Shown: positions 33,298 through 52,428 of the stretch, piece by piece
Numbering within the stretch: position 1 is the stretch's first letter
Layout of the letters: the number at the start of each line of letters is the position of its first letter
Source: Serinus canaria
Lineage: Eukaryota > Chordata > Aves > Passeriformes > Fringillidae
Reading direction: 5' to 3'
Length of the DNA: 64,000 nt
Assembly (NCBI RefSeq): GCF_022539315.1
Contig: NC_066314.1
Coordinates: 58,575,543-58,639,542, forward strand
Position numbers and translations under genes: made by a program
The notes under the pieces: generated by a model
The model's input: only the letters and a program-made list of their open reading frames with translations
Told to the model about the DNA's origin: nothing
Database searches by the model: none

Positions 33298-33356
33298 CCC
33301 GATTTAGACGTGGGAAGCTGTGACCCAGAGGGACTAAGTGACACCCGGGGTGACAG
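33298..33356 (+). mobile_element. Possible MIR (CORE-SINE) relic
   Basis: CCGATTTAGACGTGGGAAGC, then CTGTGACCCAGAGGGACTAAGTGAC, then GGGGTGACA follow the MIR core (CCATTTTACAGATGAGGAAAC, GAGGCACAGAG, TTAAGTGACTTGCCCAAGGTCACA). It sits 490 bp upstream of the penultimate TMEM178B exon. Confidence 0.45.
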
Positions 33357-33766
33357 TTGAGGTGCATACTCTGTCATGTGTGTGCTGGCACAAAGCATAG
33401 AAACTGCTTTGCTGATCAGTTGAAGCAGGGACATCCTTTGGATGCTGGGGAGTAATGGACAGAGATGAGAAAGCAAGATGTAAACAGATGTTGTGCTAGT
33501 GCCCAGAGACTGGAGTTATTAGGCACTGCATTGCACTGAGGCCATTTTACAACTTCTAGCTCCTGAGCAAGCTGTCACAAGTCACTTGAGTGCATCTGCA
33601 CTGAGCTTCATTGTGTGGTAAAACAGTCAGCTGCTCTCTTTCTCTCTCTCCAGCCCAAGCTAGTGGCTTAATTTATGGTTTGTCCTTGCTCTGAATCACC
33701 CTTACTTAAATCATCCCATACCAACACACACTGAAGTCCTTGCAGGTCGGTAGCATTTTGGATTAA

Positions 33767-33997
<231 letters not shown>

Positions 33998-34569
33998 TGA
34001 AGAAATGCATTTTTCTTGTTGTTTTCGTGTTGCCTCTTTCCACATGCCTTTCCTTTTCTAAGTCACTGAAAATACGTTTTCAGAGTTGTTTTGCCTGATC
34101 TGGACTTGGTTTCATTCCAAGATCCTTCTGGTGTGTATCAAGGATCACACATTCATAGTTACATTTAACTTCCATCACAAAACTTGTCTGGAGTGTCTGT
34201 AACTCACGGTAGTAGAAAGGGTAATCTGAGTTTTTTAGTACAGTACTCCCCTGTTGGATGTAACACTGTCACTTAGTAAGCTCAGTAATAAAAATCCAAG
34301 GATTATGCAGATGTTTTTCCAACCACTATCCAATTCCACAGTGGGACACTTTGATACCTAGAAACTGTGCTGAGAGTTATAATCTATATTTATTTCTCAT
34401 CAGTTGTTCTTGAGTCAAATGTAACCTTTAGTTTATATCTCTCTTTGCTGTACCTACGAAGAGCATTCTCTATTTCCCTTTTCCCACTCTACATACACTT
34501 TTTTATAGACTTCTCTCTGTAAGAACAATTATCAGTCTAGCAGCCTTTTTTCCCACCTTTTCCTGTTTG

Positions 34570-35000
34570 TGCTTGCCTTTCTCAAATATGGATGAGAAGG
34601 ACCATTCCCTAACAAGGTCTAATCAATGCCTTGTATAAGTGGTGTGATGGTTTCCTTCCCCTGCTGATGATTCCTTGCCTGAAGTATTTTGTGGTTGTAT
34701 TTGCTTTTCTCATGCTGCATCACATTGGAGACCCACAGTCATCCTGAAGTTGGGTGAGACATGCAGACCTTTCTCCACCTTTGTACTTTCCTACCGATGC
34801 TCTCCCAATTTACAGCAGAGGTTTGGTTTATTAATCCCCAGGTACATGCCCTGACACTCTGTGCTGTTCAACTTCTTCCCATTCCTACTATACCAGCCCT
34901 CAAGGTCATCCAAAATTTCTCATGTAATGTACCAGCCTTCCTTATTACAGATCCAAATTTCTGTTGGCAGCAAATTTCAAGGGACAGTTACTTGAAATGA
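34570..35000 (-). mobile_element. Possible ancient sauropsid interspersed repeat
   Basis: The + strand order is a 'CTAACAAGGTCTAATCAATGCC...GTATAAGTGGTGTGATGG' block, then GCATCACATTGGAGACCCACAG, then CAGGTACATGCCCTGACACTC, TCAAGGTCATCCAAAATTTC and TTCTGTTGGCAGCAAATTTC. I associate this order with a widespread, very old LINE-derived repeat of reptiles and birds read in antisense. The last words correspond to the FADD region in reverse. Similarity is from memory and weak. Confidence 0.3.
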
Positions 35001-38000
35001 AGGGTGTGAAAGTCAAGTCCCAGACACATCTCTGGGTGAATGTCTCAAAGTGAACACCACAACTTCTGTTCTCTCTTCTTTACTCTGCTGCTGATTTTTG
35101 TTTAGCTGGGTTTTTGCCCTCCGGGCAGATCATCACTTCAGTGCATTTTATCATCTGTTTATCTGTACTATGGTGTGACATAGATCAGTGTGTGACATAC
35201 AGAAAAGATTCTGTAGTCCCAGAAGAGGAGTTAAGTGCTGGAGTAACAAGTATTTATGTTCTAGTGATGTTGTGCTGGTGACATTAGACATCAGTTCTCT
35301 CTGTGCCCACAAACACATTTGAAATCTGCTAGAAGCTTGTGCAAGCACACACTGGTCTTCATGGGGATGTCTGTAAATGGTTTGTTGTGGGTGTCAAAAC
35401 ATTATAGGCCATGGCTTGCCAGATGACCTTGGTGTTTCTTATTTACTTAAAAGCCTAGTTTGCACAGGGGCCACCTTGCTCTAATCTCCTCAGATATTTG
35501 CATGCTATTTAACTTACTACAGCCCAACATTCAGATTAAAACATTAAGAGTATACTAAATAAGTACAGAAATCTTACATTTATTAGAAACTATGTTTCTA
35601 TTTGTATCATTTTATATGGATTCGTTTCCAGTGCAGCTGCAGAGATTACCTTTTAGCTCAAGGTTATTTGTAAGTGATTTAAAAGATGGCTGATAAAGTT
35701 TCCAGGTGAAAAGAGATTCAGTTTTAACCATGTGTAGTGGAATGGGTCACTCACAGCTTACAAAGCCATCTTTTGGGGTGCTCAAACAAAACACATTCCA
35801 GTGGAGACGGAGCCAAGGTCACACAACTGGGAGCAGCCTCAGTCATCCCCATGGAAAAAGCAGCTCCTTCTCAGAGAGCAGTGGCTCTGCAAAGCTCTCT
35901 GGAATCATGGGTGCTGGGATCATCGAGCTGCACAGGAGCTATCAGTGCAATTCAGCTGCTAAATGTGTTATTTTTTACGGAATATGCAACGTGACTATGA
36001 GGTGGGGTTATCTCTGGGCTAAGCAAAACTACTTCTGGACATCCTAATCAGGTGTCAATGCTAAAGGAGTATGTGGAAAGAATGGGAGAGGCTTGCAGAA
36101 GAGCTACAAAAATGTGGTTTGAAAAACAAGAAAAAGACAGCATGCTACAAAAAGCCAATTGCTTGAAAATGTTTACCAGAAGGTTTATAATTGACTTGAA
36201 CACAGGGTGGAAGTACCTATGCAGTAGGAAACCATCTGATAGTAGCGTGCTCTTTGCATAGACAAAATAATAACCAGATCCAGCAGTTGGAACATAAAAC
36301 TAATTTAAATGAGAGGCACCAGGTTATTTTATCTGCCAAATTCATTCAAGATATGTAATATTATAAATAAAAATGTGCTGGGAGGAGATCAAACTTATTT
36401 TCTGCTTCAATGCAGACATGTGGATCAGTATTACCCAAAGGTTACTCTCTTGCTTGTTTTGCACAAGTCAATAGCAACTGCTAAACTGATTTCTTTTAAC
36501 AGCAAGGGGGCATAAAGTAACATCTACAAACTGAAGCAGTCAGTTAATAAAATACACAACTAGAGCCATCTAATCTAAAAGTCAGTAGCTATCAATGTTT
36601 TCAGACTGTCATGTGTTACACAGTCATTCCTTTTACAGACAATGAGTCTCTTAAATTAAACTTTTTTATTGCTGGACAGTGTTTGAATACAAAACTGTTG
36701 CTTCTGTCATGCCAAAAGTGCTGTCAACATATTACTGTGCTGTTTCTTAAAATGCATGGAGACAGAGTGCCTCTTAGTTTTGCCTTTTTCTCAGGTTCAA
36801 AAATGAGAAAACTGCTTTGGAAGGTTTCTGCCATCTGACCTCATTGCAGCTGAGAGGAGACTGTGTTCAACTGGTAGCCATAGAATCAGACTGAAATCTA
36901 ACCTTCCCTTCCATTTTCAACACCACTTGTCTTGGCTACACTTGTAGCATTTGTTCTGTTTTTATTTCTAGGCAAATAGCTCTTTTTCAGTGCTTAAACA
37001 TTGCCAGCTTAACATATCTATGTGGTTTGTCCCTTATTGCCCATAACTCTTTGAACAGGAAATCTCAACAGAGCACTGAGAAGCATGCTATAATAATCTA
37101 ATAAGACCAGACATGCTTTGCTTGGACCTCTGGTTCTTTATTATATTTACCAAACAGTCCTCTTGCTAACCCATGTGGCAGTGCCTCATAAGGGCTTTGC
37201 TTGATCTAATTTCTCAAGCAAATTGCTGAAACAAGTCATTTATGAAATGCAGGCCATTATTTGGTTTTTAGCTCATCCGGAATCCAGGACAAGTAAACTA
37301 TGATTTAGAGTCTGTTTTACACAGCTATTCTGCATGTTTTATAACAAGCTAAAAATTATTAATAATTCATCTTTTCTGTTTAGTCCAAATGTATCAACAG
37401 CAATCACAGATCCCTTATGGCTTCCACAGTTCTTTTCCATAATTTTTGGTGTTTATTGTACAATTTATACTTGGATTTCTTCTCTTGAACAACAGTCTTT
37501 GCCTGACCACAGTAGGATTTTTTTTCAGTCCCTCATCTTCTACAGAACCAGATGGATACTGTAAATTATGTTTAGCACTTTTTATCTCACTTTGCATGAT
37601 GGTACTGTTGCACAGCGTCCTATTTCACTACTGCTACATTCCAGTATTGTCAGTATCATTTTACTCTGCAAGGTGGGAGAGTTGCCCTTTTTGATAGTTT
37701 CTTCATATGGAATTGTGCTCTTAATTTTCACTGTGATTAGTTTATTTTATTCATCTTACTTGAGACTGTTTAATTCTATTACAGAAGTGGGTCGCACTCA
37801 AATTATACATGACTCCAAGCACATCCTCTTGCAGGTTCTTGTGTTTTCTCTTCATGCAAATTACTGAAAATCTGTGCACCAGTAAAAGCTATAACCAGTA
37901 ATTTTGTAATTTTGTAATAATTTCTGGACCTTTAGTAGCATCTGTAACACTACTTCCAAATGTCAGAGTCCTGTGCCAAACGTGATGCTTTCATGCTCAT

Positions 38001-40013
38001 AAGTACCTAGTCTAACAGGGAATCAGTTAAACATGTACCTGAGGAAATGCATGTGTGTTTTGACCAAAGCAAATTTATTTGCACCAACACTATGCCTTTG
38101 CATTTTCAAGTCTAGATGTGGCCACCTCATCAGTTCCCAGGAAGTGGTGATCACATTTTCTTTCTTTGAGCCGTGTTTTTGTAAGTATTCAAATCCTTGA
38201 CTAGTTTGGGTTTATTATCAAGGCAAACCTGCCAGTTCTTTTGGTTGGTGTCTTCACCCCCTCGACATCTAATTTAGCCAATATTGTCAAGGTCAAATGT
38301 TAGCTTTAGTTCCAGCTCCAAAGAGCTGAGATGCTATGAACTGGCACACTGGTAACTCTACCAAGACAAATTCCACGGTCTCCAGGAATCCCTTCTTTCA
38401 GCTCTCCATCAAGTTGTTTGTGAAAATTTCCTGTATCACGACCAGCCAGCAAGCTGATCCATCTAACCCTCCGTTTTTCTACCTGCTCTCCAGCACATTC
38501 ATGCACAGGATTTTTTGTTTCAGCATCTCAGGTATGTAGTCTTGCAAACCCAACCTCACCACATCTTCTGTTACTGTACTTGATTTATAAAATCATCTTT
38601 TAAAGGCAATCTCTGATATCCCAGGTCAACTGATTTCAGTCAGCTGTTTTGAAATATTATATGGCTTGCATTACTTCTAATTTGAGGGCAGGGCTAACTT
38701 CTTCCCTAAATACTTCAAAGCCCTTTTCCTCCTCATCAGTGCCTGCTGTGGGGAAAGTGGGGTGGCTGCCTCCTGGTGGCATGATCCAGTGTTTTGGCAG
38801 TAATTTCATCCTCCCCCTCTCTAGCTTGTGCACCTCCCTGCTGAACTGCTGTCTGTTGTCCCAGATGGAAATACAAAATGGAACTTCCAATATCATGTTC
38901 TGGTACTTGCCTCAGTACACAGTTATCCCTGGCCAAAGCTACCTCACTTGCCTTTGTAAATGTATTAAAAGCCTGACAAAGAATGACATTTTATCATCCT
39001 TGTCAGAGCTCTGCCCATGGGCTGCACATCCATGTATTTTCCTTTTCTAAGTCTGTAATTTGTACTGAGAACACATTTCAGTGAAATAGTTAGGGGTTTT
39101 ACTGCATGCCTAACAAGGCAGCCCTTCAGGGAGAGACTTCTGTGTTGTCTTATTTTGTTCCAAATTTACTGCAAATGAATGTAATAAATCATCTCTGCAC
39201 TTGTTTACTCTTTTACCTGTTCTCTTCACTCTTACCAGGTCTCTGCCAGTTTTGTCTTGTGACATACACTTTAGGATGACTTTATGGTTTTTTCCCCATT
39301 TGCTAACAATTTCCTTAGAGAAGCATGTAATTTTACTAGCCTTGCAAATATTCATTATTCTTTGCAAAGTCAAGTGAGTTTCTTGCTGTAACCTTGCTTT
39401 GAGCCAGTTAGAGATTTTACCATTAATAATTCAGTCTCTAATTAGTCTATTTGGAAATTATTCCAGCTGTTAAATGCCCTCATATGTGATTTGGCTCCAT
39501 CATGCAGATCTGTAATAAAATGATCTGGAGTCTCATATAAGAGCTCATTTCTTGTCTTTGCCTAGTGACATTTTTGCCTGAGGTACTGGGCTTGGAGCTT
39601 TGCTTGGGAGTCTGAAACTTCCTTTTCTACTTGCACTGAAACGCCTGGAAGTCATGTTGTACACATATAGTAGTACTATGGAGTTATTCTGGCCTGATTT
39701 TTTGTTCTAGCATTTGCTTTCAAAAAATCAGGAGTTTTTTTCATCCTCTCTTCCCTTGTCATCAGTGGTTGTCTGCCAGTCTGAGGGTTTCAAGTGCCAT
39801 TTGCCAGTTCTACTTTTGCCACTGATTTGGGCTTCTTCTGACCCCCTCTAAGAGTCCTGCAGAGACATTTCTCTCTGTAGCCTGTCCATACTCAGAGGAC
39901 CTAGGTCTGAGTTAGAAAAGCTTCAAATCTTTCCCACAGCAGAGGTGATCACCTATTCATTCCAATGCTGGCTGCTGCAGTAAAGATAAGCAGGCAGGAA
40001 AGATGTGTGAGAG
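35001..40013. other. Unassigned intron sequence, mostly T-rich
   Basis: No gene or recent repeat recognised. CCAAGGTCACACAACTGGGAG near 35814 resembles the distal MIR core but is too short to call. Confidence 0.5.
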
Positions 40014-40067
40014 GGAATAAAACATTAGGTTATGCAGGTGTGTTGGCATAACGTAATGTTTTATTTC
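40014..40067. repeat. Strong hairpin (18 bp stem, 12-nt loop)
   Basis: Bases 40016-40027 pair with 40054-40065 and 40029-40034 with 40047-40052, with a single G-G mismatch (40028/40053); the loop is CAGGTGTGTTGG. A further G-T wobble and G-C pair (40015/40066, 40014/40067) extend the stem. It lies in the last TMEM178B intron. Confidence 0.88.
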
Positions 40068-40639
40068 AGATATGCAAGAGAGAATTTTTTAAAGAAATAA
40101 AGAAAACCCCACTTATGTATGTTATGGGTGTGTTCTTTTTTTAAATTTTAAACTAGGGAGAAATAGCTTTTAATAAGTAATTTCCAGCCTTCTCAGAAAT
40201 ACTTGCAAAATATTCCTTTCCTCAGGCCAGGGGTAAGGCAAAAAAATACTTTATTATCCTCACAGCCAGAGGATTGACCAACCATTTAGACTGGGTCACC
40301 TTCTCGTGCCCCAGCTGTGCCACGCTTCACATGGGGCTGTCACCAGGTGCCAGAGGGGATGGGGACACAACCAGGGCTCTGTGCCAGTGCCATCAGCTGT
40401 CACAGCATGACTCGCTGTGCCCAGGAGCTGATGGCCAGGCTGGGATGCCAACCCCATCAGAAAGTGGGGCTTCAAACCAGGGCTTGGGAGCTGCTCAGTG
40501 AAGCTGTGCTGCACACGTCTGTATCCTCTTTCACTCCCTCCTCCACAGAGAGCCTTGTCTTCCAAAGCCCCCGGCTGTGCTTCCTCCGCCCGTGCTGTGC
40601 ATGTGTGAGGAGATGACAACGGAGGCATCTGTGGATTTG
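40068..40639. other. Unassigned sequence with a GC-rich part
   Basis: 40300-40600 is GC-richer than its surroundings and open in several frames (up to 116 codons on -). CpG density is too low for an island and no domain is visible. Confidence 0.5.
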
Positions 40640-40870
40640 CAGCCATGGATCGTTACCAGCTGTTGAGTCATTTGAGTCTCGACTTTAACTCACTGTACTT
40701 TGAAAATAGCACGTAACGGTAGAAAATAAGAGTGTTTATTCTACACAACTGTGGTCCTGCCGTCTCAAAATAATCGTTCCACTGCTGAATAATTTAACAA
40801 AAATGGAGCAATTTCATGTAGCAGGTGTAAGGCAAAACTCTCTGACTGACATCTCCTAGGCAGTTATGAA
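40640..40870. promoter_or_regulatory. Candidate conserved non-coding block
   Basis: Follows the locally GC-rich stretch 40300-40640 and keeps several CpGs (TCGTTACC, GTCTCGAC, GCACGTAACGG, CCGTCTC, AATCGTTCC) in otherwise AT-rich DNA. It also contains TGAGTCA (AP-1 type). CpG retention in an intron is a weak sign of constraint. Confidence 0.22.
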
Positions 40871-42047
40871 GTACCTTCATAGTAGCTTCCAAGAGGAAGC
40901 AAAAAGAAAGATAAACAAAGGGAGAAAGCAAGAGCCATTCTTTGGAATTCATTGGGAAATATGATATGTCCCTCAGGGCACCTAGGATTTCTATTTTTCA
41001 TTAATAATCAAGGTTTCTATCCATTTTTCAAAATGTTTAATTGTGGTGACATGATCAACCACAACACTGAATATGGAAGGTATTTCCTGTGATCATATAT
41101 TTTTTTTCATTTATATATTATTCTTTGAAAGTTCAGTTTCTTGTGCTTCTTCCCCCCAAAAAAGGAATAGTTTTAAAAAGCATACATCAATTATTTCTTT
41201 TTCCTATGTAAAGGCAAGTATAAATGCATATGTGTGTGCACAAGTGTATGCAGATAGATCTTAAACAGCAGCATGTGATCTTTAGAAAAACCAAGATCTA
41301 CAGTAAATTACTGGAATGTGAACTGTGAAGCTTGGGATAAATACAATTTTCACAAAGGCATAATACCTTTGGCCAATTTGAAGAGTATTTATAATTCAAA
41401 ACAAATTGGAAGACTGGAAAAAAATGAGATACCAATCATGTTTTATTCCTGTGGGAGGTTCTAAATTAATGATGACTGCAGAGGAGCTTAAAAATTTGGC
41501 AAAACTCCCTACAGACCACTGTGAGAACTTATTTATGTGGTTTGACCTCCAGATGGAGACACAGGCTGGTTTGTATCAAGAGATGCCATAAATGGGTTAT
41601 GAAAGTGTTTGAGACCAGGCTCAGCACAACAAAATGATTCCCCCTCTGCCATGGCTCCCCCACCACTCATGTGAACACTCCGGCTCCTACCGGTGCTTTT
41701 GGCTAAATTTTGCATTATGCCCTAAAGTGATTTAAGGCTTTGAGTTGGAACAAGCTTGAGTTAATGTACAGCATTAATAGGCTTTAAATATTTAAACATC
41801 TCAAAGGCTCTTCATTGTTTAAAACCCTCAAACACATGACAAGGGTATTGTGGAAGGCAGAAAAAGAGGCTGATGAGGGTCTTTTTGGACCTGTGAGGAG
41901 AAGGAGAGCTCAAAACAGTCATGCAGGCTTTATGCCCATCAGAAAGTAATGTAACAAGGCCAAGAGCATTCATATTCAGGAAATAAGAGTCAACTTGTTT
42001 CTAAAAATGTCATTTTTTGCTTTTAAGGATTTGTTCCTCTTTATGGG
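40871..42047. other. Unassigned intron sequence
   Basis: AT-rich; nothing recognised. Confidence 0.5.
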
Positions 42048-42427
42048 GAGTAGCTGAGGAAATTGGGGTTCTTAACATGTGGAGAAGACAGGCTCAGGGG
42101 AGACTATTCCTCTTTACAACTACGTGACAGGAAATTGTAGCTATGAAGGGGTTGATCTCTTCTCCAAGTAACAAATCATAGAACAAGAGAAAATGGCTTC
42201 AAATTGTACCAGGAAAGCTTTAGATTGAGTAATAGAAAAACCTCTGCACCAAAAGTGTGTTCAAACTGGCTGCCCAGAGAAGGGGTCACCATCCCTGGAG
42301 GCATTCAAGAGTTGTGTAGATGTGGCACTTAGGAACATGGTCTGGTGCTGGATTTGGCAGTGCTGGGTTAACGGTCAGACTTGATGATCTTGGAGATCTT
42401 TTCCAACCTAAGCAATCCTATGATTCC
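42048..42427 (+). mobile_element. CR1 LINE 3' fragment
   Basis: About 380 bp of the CR1 3' end lies in sense orientation in the last intron. It starts at TAGCTGAGGAAATTGGGGTTC, continues through GGCTCAGGGGAGAC and CTGCCCAGAGAAGGGGTCACC, and ends with CTTTTCCAACCTAAGCAATC and CTATGATTC. It carries only the extreme C-terminal coding part and the 3' UTR. A short deletion or drift is seen around 42255-42270, where the usual GGTTGTCAAGCATTGGAACAG segment is contracted. Confidence 0.93.
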
Positions 42428-45400
42428 TTTAAAACATCTCTCCCTGCAGAGTGTGTGGTGTCTCTCACAGACCTGGTTCAAGGTCATGTTCCTTGGTCCC
42501 ATTTTAGGCCAGGTTTCTGGAGTCTGAAGTGTGACTTTTCTTTTCTTATGTCTTTCAAAACCAGGATACTGACAGATACATGTCCAGACACATACGTGTG
42601 GATACGGATTCACTGTACATACACATGTCCTGGTATGGGGTAGAACTGCAACTGCTTCTTCATCCAGACCAGTGAACCATTAGTGATGAGCCTTTAGCAA
42701 CTGCTACCTCTTGCCTTTTGAATGCTGTCGAATTTCCTATTTTCACTCAAAAAAATAAATATTTAGGAAATCACTCAGGCAGACATACATCCCCTTTGCC
42801 ATCTTTTGAAGTTAATATATTGCCAGGATGGCCTGTTGAGCATTTCCCAGCTAGGAAAAAGTTGCTCAGCAGATGGCAGGACAAGGCTTAAGAGAGCTGG
42901 GGGTCCACGTTACATCTTAACTGCTAGTACTTCTCTCTCCTCTCTGATGCACCAACACATTTTGCATTTATTTATTTATTTATGCTGGCACTCATTTTGA
43001 AAAGGAAATAGGAGACTCTGGAAATAGGAAAGATCACTCACTTTCACAATACAGACATCTGTGTGTCACTGCCTATCAGCAGCTGAAATACTCTTTTATA
43101 ATTTCGTGTTATAACACTCCTCAAGGGGAATCATAACTCTCATTTACAGCACAAGTTCAAATGCAGAGTTATATATTTTGTCTCATAGAATATTATTTTC
43201 GCTAGATGTTATTTTTCTTTGAGTACCTTGGGATTATATCTGATTCTCTAGGTGAATACCTGGCATTGAAATTTGAAACCTAAGGTAACATCATAAGGAA
43301 ATGGGGGTGTTTTTTGCCAGTCAATAACACAACTGTACTGCAGAGTGTAGTCACTTAGAAGTATTGTTCTGTGGGGCTTTTTTTCCCCTGGAAGGAAAGG
43401 CTCAGCAAGAGAATTCATTGTCAATCCATAGCATTTGATCTCCATGGAAACATCAGCTGACTTCAAAATCAACCTTCAAATGTGTTGTGGGTTGTTTTTT
43501 TTTTTTTTTCCTGTGGCTCATTTCTGATGCTCCTAGATGTCCACTTACAGGCTGTTGGGAAAGAAATACCAACACAATTTCATCAGCTTTGTACCTGATC
43601 ATGGGAAGGCACTGGCAGTTAGGAGAAGGAGAGAAAAAGCTTCTTTAATGAGGCACAGAGATCTTATAGTCTGAAGCAAAAGACAGGGCAAGTAGTGTAT
43701 GCGCACCTCTAAATTCATTGTTTTTCTGTCCCAGCTCAAATCTGTCTCCCTGAACTTTGTGTGCAGTAAATTAAGGAGTCAGCTCTGTCTGACTTTTCAG
43801 CAGGAAGAGCTGTTCATATTCCTCTGTGTGTTCATTTTAAGTCAGCTATACTGATTTGTAATTTCTCCCTTACCAGGAGCACCAGTACCTTCTAAAGTTA
43901 GGAGAACAGACAACTTGGCGTAGTCCATGAAGGGCATGCAATCAAGTTCCTTCTCAGGGATGTCAGTAGGTCTATGGGGGGCTGACAGAAGGTAAAATAA
44001 AGTAGAAATAAAGCAGAGTAGACAGATCTGTAGAAATACAAAAGACTTCCCCACCCATAGCCCTGGAAAACGAGTTCTGTGTGTTTTAAAATTCAGTGGT
44101 TGTCCCATATCCTTTAATAATGTCACAGGGCCTTTGATCTGTTGTTTTCTTCTGAATTCCAATGGCAAGATGCACCAAAGCCAAAGGAAGACAATGAAAA
44201 CAAAACTGGCATTTATTATTGGGTTGGTCTTTTTAAAAGGAAATTTTGCTGAATTGTTTGCATGCCTGACATAAAAGTGAAAAGACTGCACATGCAACAG
44301 AAGGGAGATTAATACTGGCATGATTTGCTAGACAGAAAGAAAACCTTACAGAGAGAATGGGGAGGAAATTTCTGTGTGTGGCAGATCTTTTTGTTAAATG
44401 CAGAGGCTGAAGCAAGATTTAGATTCACTTTCTTTGCTCCTCAGATTGTCAGCTCAGAAAACAACATTCCCCTTGGGCAAATCACTGCCGCACTCACTTA
44501 GTCTAATCTGTCTGGACAGAGTCCAACTGGACACTGGAAGCTGCATTTAAAAAAACAACTGGAAAAAACTATAAATGAGTAGGGCCTTCCTCATTTCTGC
44601 CCAACCTGGCTCTTCCTGGGCATACAGAGATAAGCCATGCCAATGTACTTGTCTGGCTACAGAAGATGAGCAGGTATTTCCTCTTGCACAGGAAAGGAGA
44701 TTTCAGCATGATCCTTTAGGACTGTACAGCATCAGTCTAGTTTGTTGCTTGCAAGCATTTATGTGGATGATGTAAACTTCATAGGGGTGCCCTCCACTAA
44801 GTGGTTCTTGTTGACCAGACAAAACTGCATCTTATTTTGATTTCTGACTATTCTCTCTCATCAACTGTATCAGCACATGTAGAAAGGATTTTCTGTTCCT
44901 AACAGGTCAACTCAGGGAAACAGTAATAGAGCCCACAGAAATTTGTAGTAAAGATCCTGGAAGTTGTACAAGCAAAAAGTCCTTTGGTCACTTGACAAAA
45001 AATGAATGGATAGGCTTTCCTCCTGCACCTAAAGGGGAAAATATCCAAATCAGGTAGCCACCACCAACACCCCAAGCTCCCAATGGCTTCTTTAGTACTG
45101 CCTTCAGCAAACAGAAGGATTAAAAAGGCATGTGACTAACTATCCTTCCAGACCTGAAAGTATTCCCTCTAGAAGTATTTATAGTGGCACACAGTAGACA
45201 ATATGGAAGAAGGCTGCATTGACTTTACCTGTGCTGTACTTGTTCTCCAGTCTTGTCTTGAAGAAGATCTATCAGTAGACTTTTCAGCAATTTAGGATTT
45301 CCTGCACAAGAAAAATTACACGAGTCCTCTGAGGCTCCTTCTGAGACATGTCCAATTTTTTCACTGGAAGAAAATGGTCTTACGTACTTAGAGGTGTAAT

Positions 45401-46679
45401 GAGCTCATTACTAAAAGACCAGATTCAACATGGTGCACAGATTCCTCAAACTACAGAACATGTCCCATGACAAGGCAAACCCAACCTGACTCCACAAGTT
45501 TCCCTTTAGCTCTGACAAATGCTTAGGGTGGGAAGCACCTGCCTAAGGTACATCTTGATACTAAACTTCTGTATCGTCATCTGAGGCAAATCTGAGGTGT
45601 GATGGAGTCACTTGAGTTTGTTCAGACCTCCAGTGCCTCTTTCTGTTTAATCTTTTGGCCTCTGCCTGGGTTATGCTGTGAGCTCCACACTGCAGAGGAT
45701 GAAAGAACCTGCCAGAAGCCTCTGTATGTTGCCAAGCATGGTGCTTGCCAGCACACAGGTGGGCTAATTTTTCTACCTTTGGATTAGAATTTTTCTTCAT
45801 TTTGACGTTGAGGTCCTTTCTTTGCTTTCTGCTCCAGTAAAATCGGAATAATATCACAGTACTGCAACTGCTGTCTTCTGTTTTGTGGCTGCAAGTTCAT
45901 GACTTGTTATGTTTGCTTAATGGCTGTAGTCAACCCACTTTATTATTGTAGGTTATTTTGGCTGGGTCATAGGAATCACCATTGCTAAAGTACTCAGAAG
46001 TTTATTCACTCAGGCTTTGATCTGAAAGCTTTCTTCTCTGCCTAGTCCATGAAACCTTTGTGCCTTTAGCTAAGTAGTGTTGCTCTTACCTTATGTGCCA
46101 GCTCACAGCTTCAGAGAGTGCTTGCTCATCACTGTAGCTCACTGGCTGTGGCTGTGCACAGCATGGGTGCCCACTCCCTGTGCAGTCCCATGCCCCGAGG
46201 GATACGGTCATGGAAACGTCACCACGTGTGAATCTGCAGGGTGAAATACAGACTGACACTTTTATCAGCAGAGCAAACTGGAGTTCAGCCCTCAGCTGCT
46301 GAAGTATTGTTCCTATTTATGAGATACTGATTTACACAAGCCTAAGCACGGTCCCCATTAGGTGTTTGGGGTTGTAGCTGAGGACACATAATTCTCTGGT
46401 GCCATAAGATATTACAGCTTGTGCAGGAGCAATCCCTAGGCAGGCACACAGGGGAGGTGACACACAGCAGGAGCACAGCTCTGGTGTTTGCTGGGCACCT
46501 CTGGCACCTTGTGAGGCAGGAGGCCAAAGGCCAAATGCAAACCACATTCTGAGAGTGGCTATAATGCAATATCATGACAGGCCCTGCAGTTTATCTGGTC
46601 CATGGTACAAGATAAAAACGCATTAAGTCCCAACCCAGATGGGGATGTAATCTCACAAGGACACCGCACTAAATCTCCA
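42428..46679. other. Unassigned intron sequence
   Basis: Includes a short (ATTT)n patch (42965-42984), T15 (43495-43509) and a 159-codon - strand frame (43842-44321) with hydrophobic stretches but no recognisable family. Confidence 0.5.
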
Positions 46680-47000
46680 TCACCCAGTCAGATTTATCCT
46701 TCCATCTCCGCTTTTTTCAGAAGGGCAATTTTCCAGTAAACCCCTTGCTATTCTGCAGCCTATTGGTGATGCTGCAAGCTGCTTCTACTAGAACAGTACA
46801 TAATTAAGCAATAATTTATATTCTATGCATGTATGCACAGAGCAATAAAGTGTTCTCAAGAGCTACGTGCTGCTGAGGCGTTTAATCCGTGCACAGAAGG
46901 AGTTTACTGCAAAGCTGCTCTCTCCCTCCAAAAGGCTTTTGTCATCTCTGTTTTGGGAGGGAATTTGGTGTATTCTTTAATAATTTCATTTGACTTGGAT
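46680..47000. promoter_or_regulatory. Candidate conserved non-coding block
   Basis: Repeat-free, with CCTATTGGTGATGC (CCAAT inverse), ACATAATTAAGCAATAATTTA and GAGGCGTTTAATCCG. The mixture of TAAT sites and retained CpG resembles vertebrate developmental enhancers, but this is by eye only. Confidence 0.2.
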
Positions 47001-52409
<5,409 letters not shown>

Positions 52410-52428
52410 AACAAATAGCAAACAAATA

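Noticed and set aside
35800..35850. Possible fourth MIR (CCAAGGTCACACAACTGGGAG)
   Set aside because: Only about 20 bases match the distal MIR core and the rest of the element cannot be traced.
43842..44321. 159-codon - strand frame with hydrophobic segments
   Set aside because: Hydrophobicity comes from A/T-rich codons; no motif, no homology I recognise, and it lies inside an intron of a + strand gene.
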